DNA from: Gluconacetobacter tumulisoli | Lineage (GTDB): Bacteria; Pseudomonadota; Alphaproteobacteria; Acetobacterales; Acetobacteraceae | Assembly: GCF_014174155.1 (NCBI RefSeq) | Contig: NZ_JABEQM010000005.1 | Span: 186,001-250,000 of the forward strand | Reading direction: 5' to 3' | Length of the DNA stretch: 64,000 nt | Shown: positions 28,387 to 37,200 of the stretch, piece by piece | How positions within the stretch are numbered: position 1 is the stretch's first letter | How the letters are laid out: every line of letters begins with the position of its first letter | Notes under the pieces: model-generated | Databases searched by the model: none | The model's input: the letters and a program-made list of their open reading frames with translations, nothing else | What the model was told of the DNA's origin: nothing | Position numbers and translations under genes: made by a program

Positions 28387-28461
28387 GCGGGCGTAGCTCA
28401 GGGGTAGAGCACAACCTTGCCAAGGTTGGGGTCGTGGGTTCGAATCCCATCGCCCGCTCCA
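28387..28461 (+). tRNA. tRNA-Gly (GCC anticodon)
   Basis: A complete cloverleaf. The acceptor stem GCGGGCG pairs with CGCCCGC, the D-arm carries AGCTCAGGGGTAGAGC, the anticodon stem CAACC/GGTTG encloses TTGCCAA (anticodon GCC), and the T-arm carries GGGTTCGAATCCC. The CCA end is encoded (discriminator U then CCA at 28459-28461). It is the last core-chromosome feature before the accessory region, and its 3' end is the presumed attachment site of the integrated element. Confidence 0.97.
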
Positions 28462-28491
28462 GATTTTCCACGGAAAATCAGTCGGTTAAAG

Positions 28492-28513
28492 CGGCCCTTC
28501 GGGGCCGTTTTTT
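28492..28513 (+). terminator. Rho-independent terminator after tRNA-Gly
   Basis: CGGCCC-TTCG-GGGCCG stem-loop (28492-28507) followed by six T residues. The stem has 6 bp and a stable UUCG tetraloop, about 30 nt after the tRNA end. Confidence 0.9.
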
Positions 28514-28936
28514 GCTTCCCCGCCCCTGGCAGACTGACCGGGGAAGCAGGGGGGAAGCAAACGGCGGCGTAATCGCGGTCGGTTGCGGATACTCGCGGCA
28601 TGAGTCGTCTCCCATGACAGGCGTGTGACGAACGGTGGCTTTCCGCTGTTGTGACGGTCCTCTGAACCTATCCCAATCCGCGAGTTGAAGCGATGCGTTT
28701 CACGGGCCGACTTGCCTGGAGTTGCGTACCTCGCTCCGTATTCTCGTAAATCCACTGCGGCTCCAGTGTCGCCATTTGGTCGCGCCGGCGGCGAGCCATC
28801 ACGGTTTGGCCGTGTGGAATCCTGTTCCGATTATTCGGTGTGTGACCGGGAAAGAGCTAAAGGGAAGTGGCGGTTTCGCGACGGATTCAGGGGATGGAAG
28901 AGAGGCTTTCGCCCGTCCGTCGCGGAGTGTTCCATC
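28514..28936. other. Non-coding leader upstream of the ParB-like gene
   Basis: No conserved ORF is visible in this stretch. It contains an inverted repeat, CGCGACGGA (28877-28885) and TCCGTCGCG (28916-28924), ending 13 bp before the ParB-like start. That position suits autoregulation or a 5' UTR hairpin. The rest holds nothing recognised. Confidence 0.45.
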
Positions 28937-31009
28937 ATGGCAACCGCCATCCAGAAAATCACCCTTAGCCCCTCCCGTGACATCCCGTTCGGCAAGCTGG
29001 TGCTGTCGCAGGCTAACGTGCGGCGAGTAAAATCCGGCCTGTCGATCGAGGAACTGGCCGCCGACATCGAGCGCCGTGGGCTGCTCCAGAGCCTGAACGT
29101 CCGCCCGGTCCTCGACGCCGAGGGCGCGGAGACCGGCACGTTCGAGGTGCCGGCCGGCGGCCGCCGCTATCGTGCCCTGGCCCTTCTGGTCAAGCTGAAG
29201 AAGCTCACGAAGACGGCGCCGATCCCCTGCGTCGTGCGCGAAGCCGGATCGGCGATCCCGGCCGAAGAAGACTCGCTGGCAGAGAATGTCCGGCGGCTGG
29301 ATCTGCACCCGCTCGACCAGTTCCGGGCCTTCCGCGCGCTGCTGGACAAGGGCCGCTCCGAGGAGGAGATCGCGGCCCGCTTCTTCGTCACGCCAGCTGT
29401 GGTGAAGCAGCGTTTGCGCCTGACGACCGTCTCCGACAAGCTTCTGTCGCTCTATGAAGATGATAGTATCCGGCTCGATCAGCTCATGGCGTTTTCGATT
29501 TGCGATGACCCCCTGCGGCAGGAGCAGGTCTGGGAGATCGTATCCCAGGGCCATAATCGCGAACCGTATCTGATCCGCCGCATGCTGACCGAGAAAACCG
29601 TGCGGGCATCGGATCGCCGCGTGCGTTTCATCGGGCTGGGGACCTATCTCGCTGCGGGTGGGCACATCATGCGTGACCTGTTCGAGGCCGACGACGGCGG
29701 CTGGCTGCAGGATCCGACGCTGCTCGACCGGCTGCTCATAGAAAAACTCCAAGAGGCGGCCGAACAAATCCGCGCCGAAGGCTGGAAATGGGTTGAGACG
29801 GCATTGTCCTTCCCGTGGGGGCATACCCGGCAGTTTGCAGAGATCGATGGCGTGCCGGCCGCCCTTTCGGAAGACGAAGCTGCGCGTCTTGCGGCGCTGC
29901 ACAGCGAGCAGGAAATCATCGAGGCGGAATACGCGCATGCCGATGAATACCCCGAAAACGTCGATGTCCGGCTGGGTGAAATCGAACACGCCATCGAGGC
30001 TTTGGAAGAGCGCCCGTTGGCGTTCGACCCGGAGGACATTGTGCGGGCCGGCGCTTTCGTTAGTCTTGACACGGACGGCACGCTGCTGGTCGAGCGGGGT
30101 TTCGTGCGGGCGGAAGACGCGCCGGCGGAACTGGAGGAAGATGCCATTGGGGCCGAAGGCAGCGGTGAAACGACAACCTATGGAGACGGTGAAGAGACCG
30201 ATGTCGAGGTGCTCAATTCCGAGGGCGAAAAGGTCCCCGAAATCGAGCCTGAGGAGGAAGACGGACTGAAGCCGCTGCCCGACCGCCTGCTGACCGAACT
30301 GACAGCCTGGCGTACACTTGCCCTACGCGACGCCTTTGCGGCCAATCCGCATATTGCCTTGACCGAACTGCTGCACACGCTGGTTCGCGATCTCTACTGG
30401 CAGGTCTCGGGTGCGGATTGCCTGGAAGCCTATGTTCGGGACATCCCGCTGTTGGTCCATTCGCCCGATATGCCTGGCAGCGTTCCCGCTCATGAGCTTC
30501 GCCAGCGCAACGAGGGCTGGAAGCACGACCTGTCGGAGGACGAGCAGGGGCTCTGGCAGTGGCTCGACCGGCTGGACGATACCAGCCGCCTGGCACTGCT
30601 GGCCCATTGCCTGTCCTTCGGCATCAACGCGCTTTACGAGCGGATGCCGCCCTACGGTGCGGTGTCACAGCGTAGCGTCTCAGAACGACTGGCCCGCGCC
30701 GACCGGCTCGCCACCGCGCTCCGGCTCGACCTGGCCGAGGCAGGCTGGCAACCGACGGTGGACAATTATCTCGGCCGCGTCACCAAGGCGCGTATCCTCG
30801 AAGCCGTACGCGAGGCACGGGGTGACGAGGCGGCAGATCGCATCGCCCATCTGAAGAAGGCCGACATGGCACATGCGGCCGAACAGGTGCTCGACGGGTC
30901 CGCCTGGCTGCCCGAGGCGTTGCGGACAAAGGGTTTGGCGGGGCGGTCTGAGACGGCAGAAGCGCAGGTGCGCACGCCCAATAGCCCTGAAGCAGCTGCG
31001 GCGGAGTGA
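28937..31009 (+). CDS. ParB-like partition/DNA-binding protein of the mobile element
   Basis: 690 residues from ATG 28937; the longer open frame to 28685 lacks conserved sequence. The ParB/Srx N-terminal domain is seen in SKLVLSQANVRR-like sequence, LSIEELAADIERRGLLQSLNVRPV and GTFEVPAGGRRYRALALLVK, with the ENVRR box (AEDSLAENVRRLDLHPLDQF, here EEDSLAENVRRLDLHP) near residue 112. An HTH (SEEEIAARFFVTPAVVKQRLRL) follows near 140. The long acidic C-terminal half (~400 residues) is typical of the ParB-like proteins of alphaproteobacterial ICEs. It probably aids maintenance or regulation of the element. A terminator follows 20 bp after the stop. Confidence 0.88.
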   Translation: MATAIQKITLSPSRDIPFGKLVLSQANVRRVKSGLSIEELAADIERRGLLQSLNVRPVLDAEGAETGTFEVPAGGRRYRALALLVKLKKLTKTAPIPCVVREAGSAIPAEEDSLAENVRRLDLHPLDQFRAFRALLDKGRSEEEIAARFFVTPAVVKQRLRLTTVSDKLLSLYEDDSIRLDQLMAFSICDDPLRQEQVWEIVSQGHNREPYLIRRMLTEKTVRASDRRVRFIGLGTYLAAGGHIMRDLFEADDGGWLQDPTLLDRLLIEKLQEAAEQIRAEGWKWVETALSFPWGHTRQFAEIDGVPAALSEDEAARLAALHSEQEIIEAEYAHADEYPENVDVRLGEIEHAIEALEERPLAFDPEDIVRAGAFVSLDTDGTLLVERGFVRAEDAPAELEEDAIGAEGSGETTTYGDGEETDVEVLNSEGEKVPEIEPEEEDGLKPLPDRLLTELTAWRTLALRDAFAANPHIALTELLHTLVRDLYWQVSGADCLEAYVRDIPLLVHSPDMPGSVPAHELRQRNEGWKHDLSEDEQGLWQWLDRLDDTSRLALLAHCLSFGINALYERMPPYGAVSQRSVSERLARADRLATALRLDLAEAGWQPTVDNYLGRVTKARILEAVREARGDEAADRIAHLKKADMAHAAEQVLDGSAWLPEALRTKGLAGRSETAEAQVRTPNSPEAAAAE

Positions 31010-31029
31010 CATCAATTCCATTTGACACG

Positions 31030-31060
31030 GCGGCTTCCAATCTTCGGGAGCCGCTTTTTT
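31030..31060 (+). terminator. Terminator of the ParB-like gene
   Basis: GCGGCTTCC (31030-31038) pairs with GGGAGCCGC (31046-31054), allowing one G-U pair, and is followed by a run of T (31055-31060). It ends transcription before the low-GC cargo pair. Confidence 0.8.
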
Positions 31061-31298
31061 GCTTCTCGGGTTACTTCCGCTTCCGCCCTCATGTCGGTCG
31101 TTCAGCCCAGGGACATGCTGTTACCAAAAACGGACGTAGATTTAATATGTTGTGCCCAACCGGACGGGCCGATTCCGGCACGGCGGTTTCCGGAAACTGA
31201 AGTAAAATTCTGTATTTTCTCTGAATATGAGGAGAAGGTTGGGGCCACGTCAATTGCTTAGATAGGCCTCTGGTTTCTCGAATGGTAATTGCGCTGTC

Positions 31299-32018
31299 TC
31301 AGATGATAGGACAACGATCGCGTATTTTCCAGAGAGAGCGCACATGCTCAATGCGTTCTGAATCGAACTGATAGCCTAGCCCAGATATACTTGAATCTAC
31401 TTCGAAAATCAGTTTCGTTGGATAAGCTATGGCTAGGTGATCAGGAAGATAAGTGTAGAGGAAAGTGGCGTCGTCGCGATAGATTCTAAATCTCCGCCCA
31501 AGATCTAATTGATCATAGACCAAGCATCGATGCAAAGTTGGGTCCGTAAATGCATGCGTGTAATTCACATTCTCGCGATATTCTCGCAAAAAAGCGTATG
31601 CATCCTGAGAGTCTTGCGACGTAAACCAGTCATACTTAAGAACCGTCTGTCGAACTGAGTGCCAATTCCAGTGGTGGCTCGATTTACCGCCCTTGTAAAA
31701 TTTTCCAGTCGAGGCATCGAGAAGCATCTCTTCGCCCCCATTAAATGGTATGATAGAGCGTATCAGCATCATCGTCTTTATGGAGTAGAATGCTGAATAA
31801 TATAAGCGTATGATAGACCACGAAGACGATCCTTGTTGTATGCCTGAAATCGCTTCGATGTAAGAGATGATTGCCGCGTACGCCGTGTCTATTATTGCCA
31901 CTGGCATTTGTTGGACTATTGACTGCAATTCCAGCGACGAAATGCTGAATTTAGTATAAGGAGTTCCCTTAGGCTTTCCAGAGAAACCTTTCTTCGCGAG
32001 TCTTGCCGGATCTGACAT
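31299..32018 (-). CDS. HEPN-like helical protein, partner of the DGQHR gene
   Basis: 239 residues, not matched to a named family. A helical N-terminal half includes SIIRLYYSAFYSIKTMMLIR (residues 68-87), which resembles the first helix of HEPN proteins. Further on, REYRENVNYTH (residues 145-155) contains R148-x6-H155, the spacing of the HEPN RNase catalytic motif. The rest is a beta-rich C-terminal region of unknown function. It starts 17 bp after the DGQHR gene stop on the same strand, so the two form an operon. GC is visibly lower than in neighbours, indicating recent transfer. A role as an RNA-cleaving effector is inference. Confidence 0.6.
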   Translation of the reverse strand: MSDPARLAKKGFSGKPKGTPYTKFSISSLELQSIVQQMPVAIIDTAYAAIISYIEAISGIQQGSSSWSIIRLYYSAFYSIKTMMLIRSIIPFNGGEEMLLDASTGKFYKGGKSSHHWNWHSVRQTVLKYDWFTSQDSQDAYAFLREYRENVNYTHAFTDPTLHRCLVYDQLDLGRRFRIYRDDATFLYTYLPDHLAIAYPTKLIFEVDSSISGLGYQFDSERIEHVRSLWKIRDRCPII

Positions 32019-32035
32019 GATGGGGGCGCCTGTGA

Positions 32036-33055
32036 CTAGATTTTGAAACCGTGGGCGGCCGTTGCGGGCCGGAAGGCGCTGATAAGCCGATCGCGGACTG
32101 CGTTCGCTGCTTCGGTACCTCCGAGGCCCTTCACGTCAACTTGGAGAATCCTAGCCGTCTCTTCAGCATCAAGCGCATCCTTGATCGTGTCGACTTCGAA
32201 TGAAGACCGTCCCTTGCAATAATCGAACATATGGCTACGAAAGAATTCGATCGCTCCGATAAATCCCGATGCATAAATGAAGGCATTACTCCGATCGTTC
32301 CAAGAATGCCCATAAAGCGCTCGAAGCGCAGAAAAGTAATTTGAGAAAATCGCCTTTTGCATTTCGAGTTCAGTAATTCCTACCTGCTCCAGTATGCCTT
32401 TTCCATCCACCGTCGGCTTTATTGCGCTCACAGCTGTTGATAGGGCAACGCCCCCTCTTTGCCGCTCTTGGTTAGGGAGCTTTATCCAGCCGTGATAAGG
32501 CTGACCTTCGGAGCCAATGTGAGCTACGATGTCTCCGGCGCGCAAGGCTGTCGGGTCCATTAAATCGGAAGCGATGACACCATATAAATCAAATACCAAG
32601 CTCTTGGGTGCCGGACGCTGCTCAGTATTGATCGAGATGAAGATTCTAGCGCTGTTTGGCGTGTCGAGCCCCTCGTAGATTGCGACAGGTATCTCATAGG
32701 CGGCTGCAAGCGGGTTCTCTGCGATCGCATCCTTCAGTCCCGCAACTCGATGCTGACCATCTAAGATCTGCGCCAATTTCTCTTCATCTGGAATCTTAAT
32801 TGAGCTTCCGTTGGAAACAAGAGGAGCTTTATTCCAATTCAAAACGATCGAAGCTGGGAAGTCCCCAATCCTTAAAGCGAAGTCTTTTACGCCTGCGATG
32901 CGAGCACCATTCAGAACACGTTGCACGGCACCTTCCTCGACATCCTTTCGACGAACTGCGGCGTATGCAATCTTCGTCAGCAATCCCGCTGGAAGAGAGG
33001 TGAGCTTAAAGGAGTGTTCCTTCTGCTTAACGGTGATGAACGGAAAATCTGGCAT
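32036..33055 (-). CDS. DGQHR domain protein (DndB-like)
   Basis: 339 residues. The diagnostic DGQHRVAGL motif is at residues 99-107, and a ParB/Srx-like core continues into RIFISINTEQRPAPKSLVFDLYG (residues 137-159), the conserved 'F..INT.Q.P....L' block. DGQHR proteins include DndB, the regulator of DNA phosphorothioation, and others found in phage-defence islands; no dnd modification genes are adjacent here. It is the first gene of a two-gene operon with the HEPN-like protein, and both are low in GC compared with the surrounding island. The function of this copy is not established. Confidence 0.82.
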   Translation of the reverse strand: MPDFPFITVKQKEHSFKLTSLPAGLLTKIAYAAVRRKDVEEGAVQRVLNGARIAGVKDFALRIGDFPASIVLNWNKAPLVSNGSSIKIPDEEKLAQILDGQHRVAGLKDAIAENPLAAAYEIPVAIYEGLDTPNSARIFISINTEQRPAPKSLVFDLYGVIASDLMDPTALRAGDIVAHIGSEGQPYHGWIKLPNQERQRGGVALSTAVSAIKPTVDGKGILEQVGITELEMQKAIFSNYFSALRALYGHSWNDRSNAFIYASGFIGAIEFFRSHMFDYCKGRSSFEVDTIKDALDAEETARILQVDVKGLGGTEAANAVRDRLISAFRPATAAHGFKI

Positions 33056-33249
33056 AGGTCCCCGATGTGCTTTAGCGATCGTCTAAGTCGAGCGCTGCGT
33101 TTCGTATAGACTGCTGGACAATTGCATAGAATTATAGTTTCACGCTCTCTCGCACAGAAATGTTCGTTCTGCCATAGGGCGCGGACATTTTCTCGTTTCA
33201 GGCTCCGGCCAGTCCAACGGGGTTACGGATCTCTCGGTGACCCGAGCCA

Positions 33250-33795
33250 GAGCGGTTTCTGTCCGATTTGAATCATTTGGGATTCCCCGATCAGGCATGA
33301 TCTGATTCAAGGTGACGGCCGGGCCTGAATGTCGTCACGTACGTTGTCTCTTGATCTTCGGGAACGTGTTGTCGCAGCCGTGTCCGGTGGCCTGTCCCGC
33401 CGCCAAGCCGCCGAACGGTTTAGCGTCAGTCCAGCCAGTGCGATCCGCTGGTGCGCCCTGGCCCGAGAGACCGGCAGTGCCACGCCGAAGCCGCGCGGCG
33501 GCGATCGCCTCTCAGACCTGATCGAGGCGCAGGCCGCGCGTATTTGCGGCCTGATCGACGAGAAGGATGACCTGACGCTGGTCGAAATCCGGGCGCAACT
33601 GGATGAAGAAGGCCATCATTTCCGCGTCGGCTCGCTGTGGCGCTTCTTTGCCCAGCACCGGATCACATGGAAAAAAAAGACCGCCCATGCGGCAGAGCAA
33701 GACCGACCGGACGTCCTGAAGCGTCGGCAAGACTGGTTCGACAGTCAGCCTACCTAGACGACGACAGACTGCGCCGTCAGCGTGGTGCTCGCGTC
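33250..33795 (+). mobile_element. Truncated IS630-family insertion sequence (left part)
   Basis: The left end is likely near GAGCGGTTTCTGTCCGATTTGAAT. An inverted TTGAATCA/TGATTCAA pair (33268-33275 and 33303-33310) precedes the transposase start. Only the DNA-binding half of the transposase remains; similarity stops around 33790, next to an alternating TA run (IS630 elements insert at TA). Exact ends cannot be set by eye. Confidence 0.6.
33329..33757 (+). pseudogene. IS630-family transposase, N-terminal fragment
   Basis: 142 residues with the HTH region (LDLRERVVAAVSGGLSRRQAAERF, VSPASAIRWCAL) and the linker WRFFAQHRITWKKKTAHAAEQDRPDV, ending at FDSQPT. A stop appears where an intact transposase would continue into its first catalytic Asp; the expected L-D-D-D-R-L stretch is present in another frame, so a frameshift precedes the deletion. 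The DDE domain is missing, so it is inactive. Confidence 0.85.
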
Positions 33796-34288
33796 GATAT
33801 ATATATGTAAATGAACAAGCTCTTCTGGGCCCGGCATAGCGCATCCCTGAATGCTTCAAATGAGCGCGGAACCGTCTCTAATGAATATCTCTTGAACGAC
33901 CGCTTTCCTTGTCCCGCCGCCCGGAACCGGACGGCCTGGTTTCCCCGCCAAGCTCTCCATCTGCTCAACGGTCGTTGGTCGGATAGGCGGCAGCCGCCTC
34001 AACGCAGACATTGGGCACGGCGACCTCCATTCCCGTTAGCGGACATGACTTAAATCACAGCACAGCAGCCGGCTTGGGCCGAGAGCGGACTGGCGGCCTT
34101 CGGGTCAGAGTATCGTGGAAGTGGATACGTGCGCATTATCGGCGGGCACGGCTGTCATAGGGCCGGTTTCGGGCTGGCACCTATCGGCGTGCAAGGGGCG
34201 ATGCCTGATTTTATGCAGATAGCCACGTTGCAGATTCGGCCAGTTCCACCAGTATCTTGGGCGGCACTTTATTTTGAGGGGGACGCAA
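33796..34288. other. Intergenic region between IS630 remnant and the STAND gene
   Basis: About 490 bp without a recognisable gene or promoter. Composition shifts from A+T-rich near the IS end to G+C-rich toward the STAND gene. The region probably includes the promoter for that gene. The only confident element is the Shine-Dalgarno at its end. Confidence 0.4.
34276..34282 (+). promoter_or_regulatory. Shine-Dalgarno deciding the TTG start of the STAND gene
   Basis: GAGGGGG, 6 nt before TTG 34289. It favours this start over TTG 34274, which lies upstream of the SD, and over ATG 34319, which has no SD. Confidence 0.6.
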
Positions 34289-37200
34289 TTGGCTAGCGAA
34301 ACGCCACGGACACCTAGAATGAACGCGGGTGGGCGGGCAACCGAAGCTGGGATGGACTTCCAGGCCGAGGTCGGCACTTGGCTCGCCGCCCATCTGCTGG
34401 CGCGGATGCCGGTTGGCAGGCGTTTCGGCCTTGCCAACACCGCCTTGCTGGCCTCAATCCAGCTTGAAACCGGCGACGGGCTCGACGACATCCGTGTGGA
34501 ACTGGACGACGCTGGCCGCATCGACCTGCAGAGCAAGACCAGCGCCGGGCTGGACACCAGTCCTAAGAGCCCGCTCGGCAAGACCATCAGCCAGCTTGTT
34601 CGCGTCATGATCGATGCCCGCGCCGCTGGCGTCGTGGGCGATCCGGCGAAAGCGAGCGCCGTGCTGGCGGTTGCCGCCAATGCGCCGCGCACGCTCGACG
34701 TGCTGGAGCGCGGGTGCCGAGCATTCGATCTTGGTGGCAGCTGGGCAACCACCAAGGCCGGGAGATCCTCGACCGAGCGGGACGCGCTCGATCTCTTCGA
34801 GACCCATGCGCGAATCGCATGGTCGACGCACTCTGCCCGGCCGCCGACCGACGACGAGTTCGCGATGATGGCGCGGCTGTTCCGCATCGTGCGCTTCTCA
34901 ATGAACGAGGGCGAAGACAATTGGCGAGAAGCTTCGCGGCTGCTCGGCGCACGGCTTTATGGTTCGGAAGCCGCCGGCGACGCGCCGTTGCGCGAGTTGA
35001 AGGGCATCATCCGGGGCATGATCGGCAGCGGCGCGTCCGCGAATCGTGTCGGCTTGCTGCGCGAGCTTCGTCGGCTGGGCCACAATGAGGTTGGCGCGGC
35101 AGACTACACCGTCGATCTGGAGCGCCTGTCGGCCGCGACCGAGACCGAGCTTGCGCGTCTCGCCGGACACACGCGCCTGCCGATCGCCGGCGGCATTCCG
35201 ATCGCGCGGGCCAGCGACGGTCCGCTTGGCGCGGCGGTCGATACAGGCTCGCTGATCGTCATCGGTGAGCCCGGCGCTGGCAAGACCGGTGCGCTGGTCA
35301 CGCTGGCGCACGCGCGCCGCGTGGCGGGCGACACGGTAGTGTTCCTCTCAGTCGATCGCTTCCCGGGCGTCGCCATCGCTGCCGATCTCCAGTCCGATCT
35401 GGGGTTGGCGCACCCGCTGACCGAGGTGCTCGCCGCCGCGCCGGGTTCGGGACGCAAGCTGCTCGTCATCGATGCGCTGGATGCCGCGCGCGGCGGTCCG
35501 GCGGAGGGCGTGTTCGCCCAGTTGATCGAGGGGCTGGGAGTATCGGCGCCGGACTGGACCGTCATCGCCTCGATCCGCACGTTCGATCTGCGCAACGGTC
35601 GGCGGTTCCGCGACGCCATGCTGGGCACTTCACCCGATCCGGCTTATGCGGCGACGGGCTTGGGCAATGTCCGGCATTTCCAGGTGCCGCGGCTCGCGGA
35701 CGATGATCTCGACGCCGCCGGCGTCGCTGCCGCCGATCTTGGCGGGCTGCTTGCCGCCGCGCCCGACAAGCTGCGCGACCTGCTGCGCAACGTCTTCAAC
35801 CTCTCGCTCGCCGCGCAACTGCTCGCTGATGGCGCAAGCCCCGACAGCATCCGCACCGCCGCCACCCAGTCAGATCTGATCGACGCCTATGAGGATCGTC
35901 GGCTCGTTGGAACATCGGTGCATCAGGCCGCAGCTGCGACGGTCGGTGCCATGGTGCAGCGCCGCCGTCTCGCGGTGCGGAAGGTGGTCGTCGGGCATGA
36001 TCAGCTCGACATGGTCATCCAAACCGGCGTGCTTGCCGAATCTGGCGATCTGGTCAGCTTTGCCCATCATGTGCTGTTTGACCATGTCGCCGGTCGCTTT
36101 TTTCTCGAATGGGACGATCCCGCGCGGCTGATCTCCCAGCTCGGCGGTGACAGCTCAATCGCGCTCATGCTCGCACCGGCGCTGCGCTTCGCGATCGAGC
36201 GGCTGTGGCGGCATGATGCAGGCGGCAAGGCGCGCGTCTGGCGCCTGATAGCCGATATCTACGCCGATCCGGCGGTCGATCCGGTGCTCGCCAATGGCGC
36301 ATTGCGCACCGCGATTGAGCGCGTGGGCACGCAGGCTGATATCGCGGGGCTAGTCGCGCTGATCGCGGCCCGCGCGAGCGACGAGGCATTGGCGACGATG
36401 CTCTCGCGGCTTGCCCGCTTCGTCAGTCTGGCGGTCGATGCAGTCGGCAGCGCCGTGCCGGACGAAGCGCTCGCCTGGGCGATGGTCGCCGACGCCGCGA
36501 TCAGGGCGGGCTCGCGCGGCCTTTCCGACGCGACGCGCATCCTGCTCCACACCTTGTTCGACAAGGGCAATCTCGCCGAACCTGAGTTGGTCAATGTGTT
36601 CAACCGCGTCGCGCGGGCGCTGCTGGCCTTTGCCTGGGCCGCCGATCCACCGATGCAGCAGACGGCGACCAACGCGATCCGCTTCGTCGGCAAGAGCTTC
36701 GCGGCCGATCCCGCCGCGTCGCGGGCATCGCTCGACCGGATGCTCCGTGATCCGCATTTTTCGGCCCATGCCGACAAGGAGGCGACCTGGCTTTCCGAGC
36801 AGATCATGCCGATCGCGCGGGCCGACGCCGATTTCGCAATCGAGATCTACCGCGTGCTTTACTCGCGCGACATCACCGATAACAGCACCTCGTTCATGGG
36901 CGGGCACGCGAGCCGGATCATGCCGCTCTCGTCCAACCGCAGCCAGGATTACCGTCACTGCCGCTATAATCTGGGCCGGCAGGTCACACGCCTCCTCGAA
37001 CTGTCGGTGCTGTTGGGCACCCGCGCGATCGTGGAGGCATCGCTCGGTGACACCGATCGCGCGGGGCCCTTGGGCGATCGCAAACAGGTCGTCGTGCCGG
37101 ACCGCGCGTCGTTCGACCTGCTCGGTCACGATCATGAGTATAGGGCCTGGGACGACACGAAGGATCGCCACGGCACGCAGGACGACGATGTGCTCGCGCA

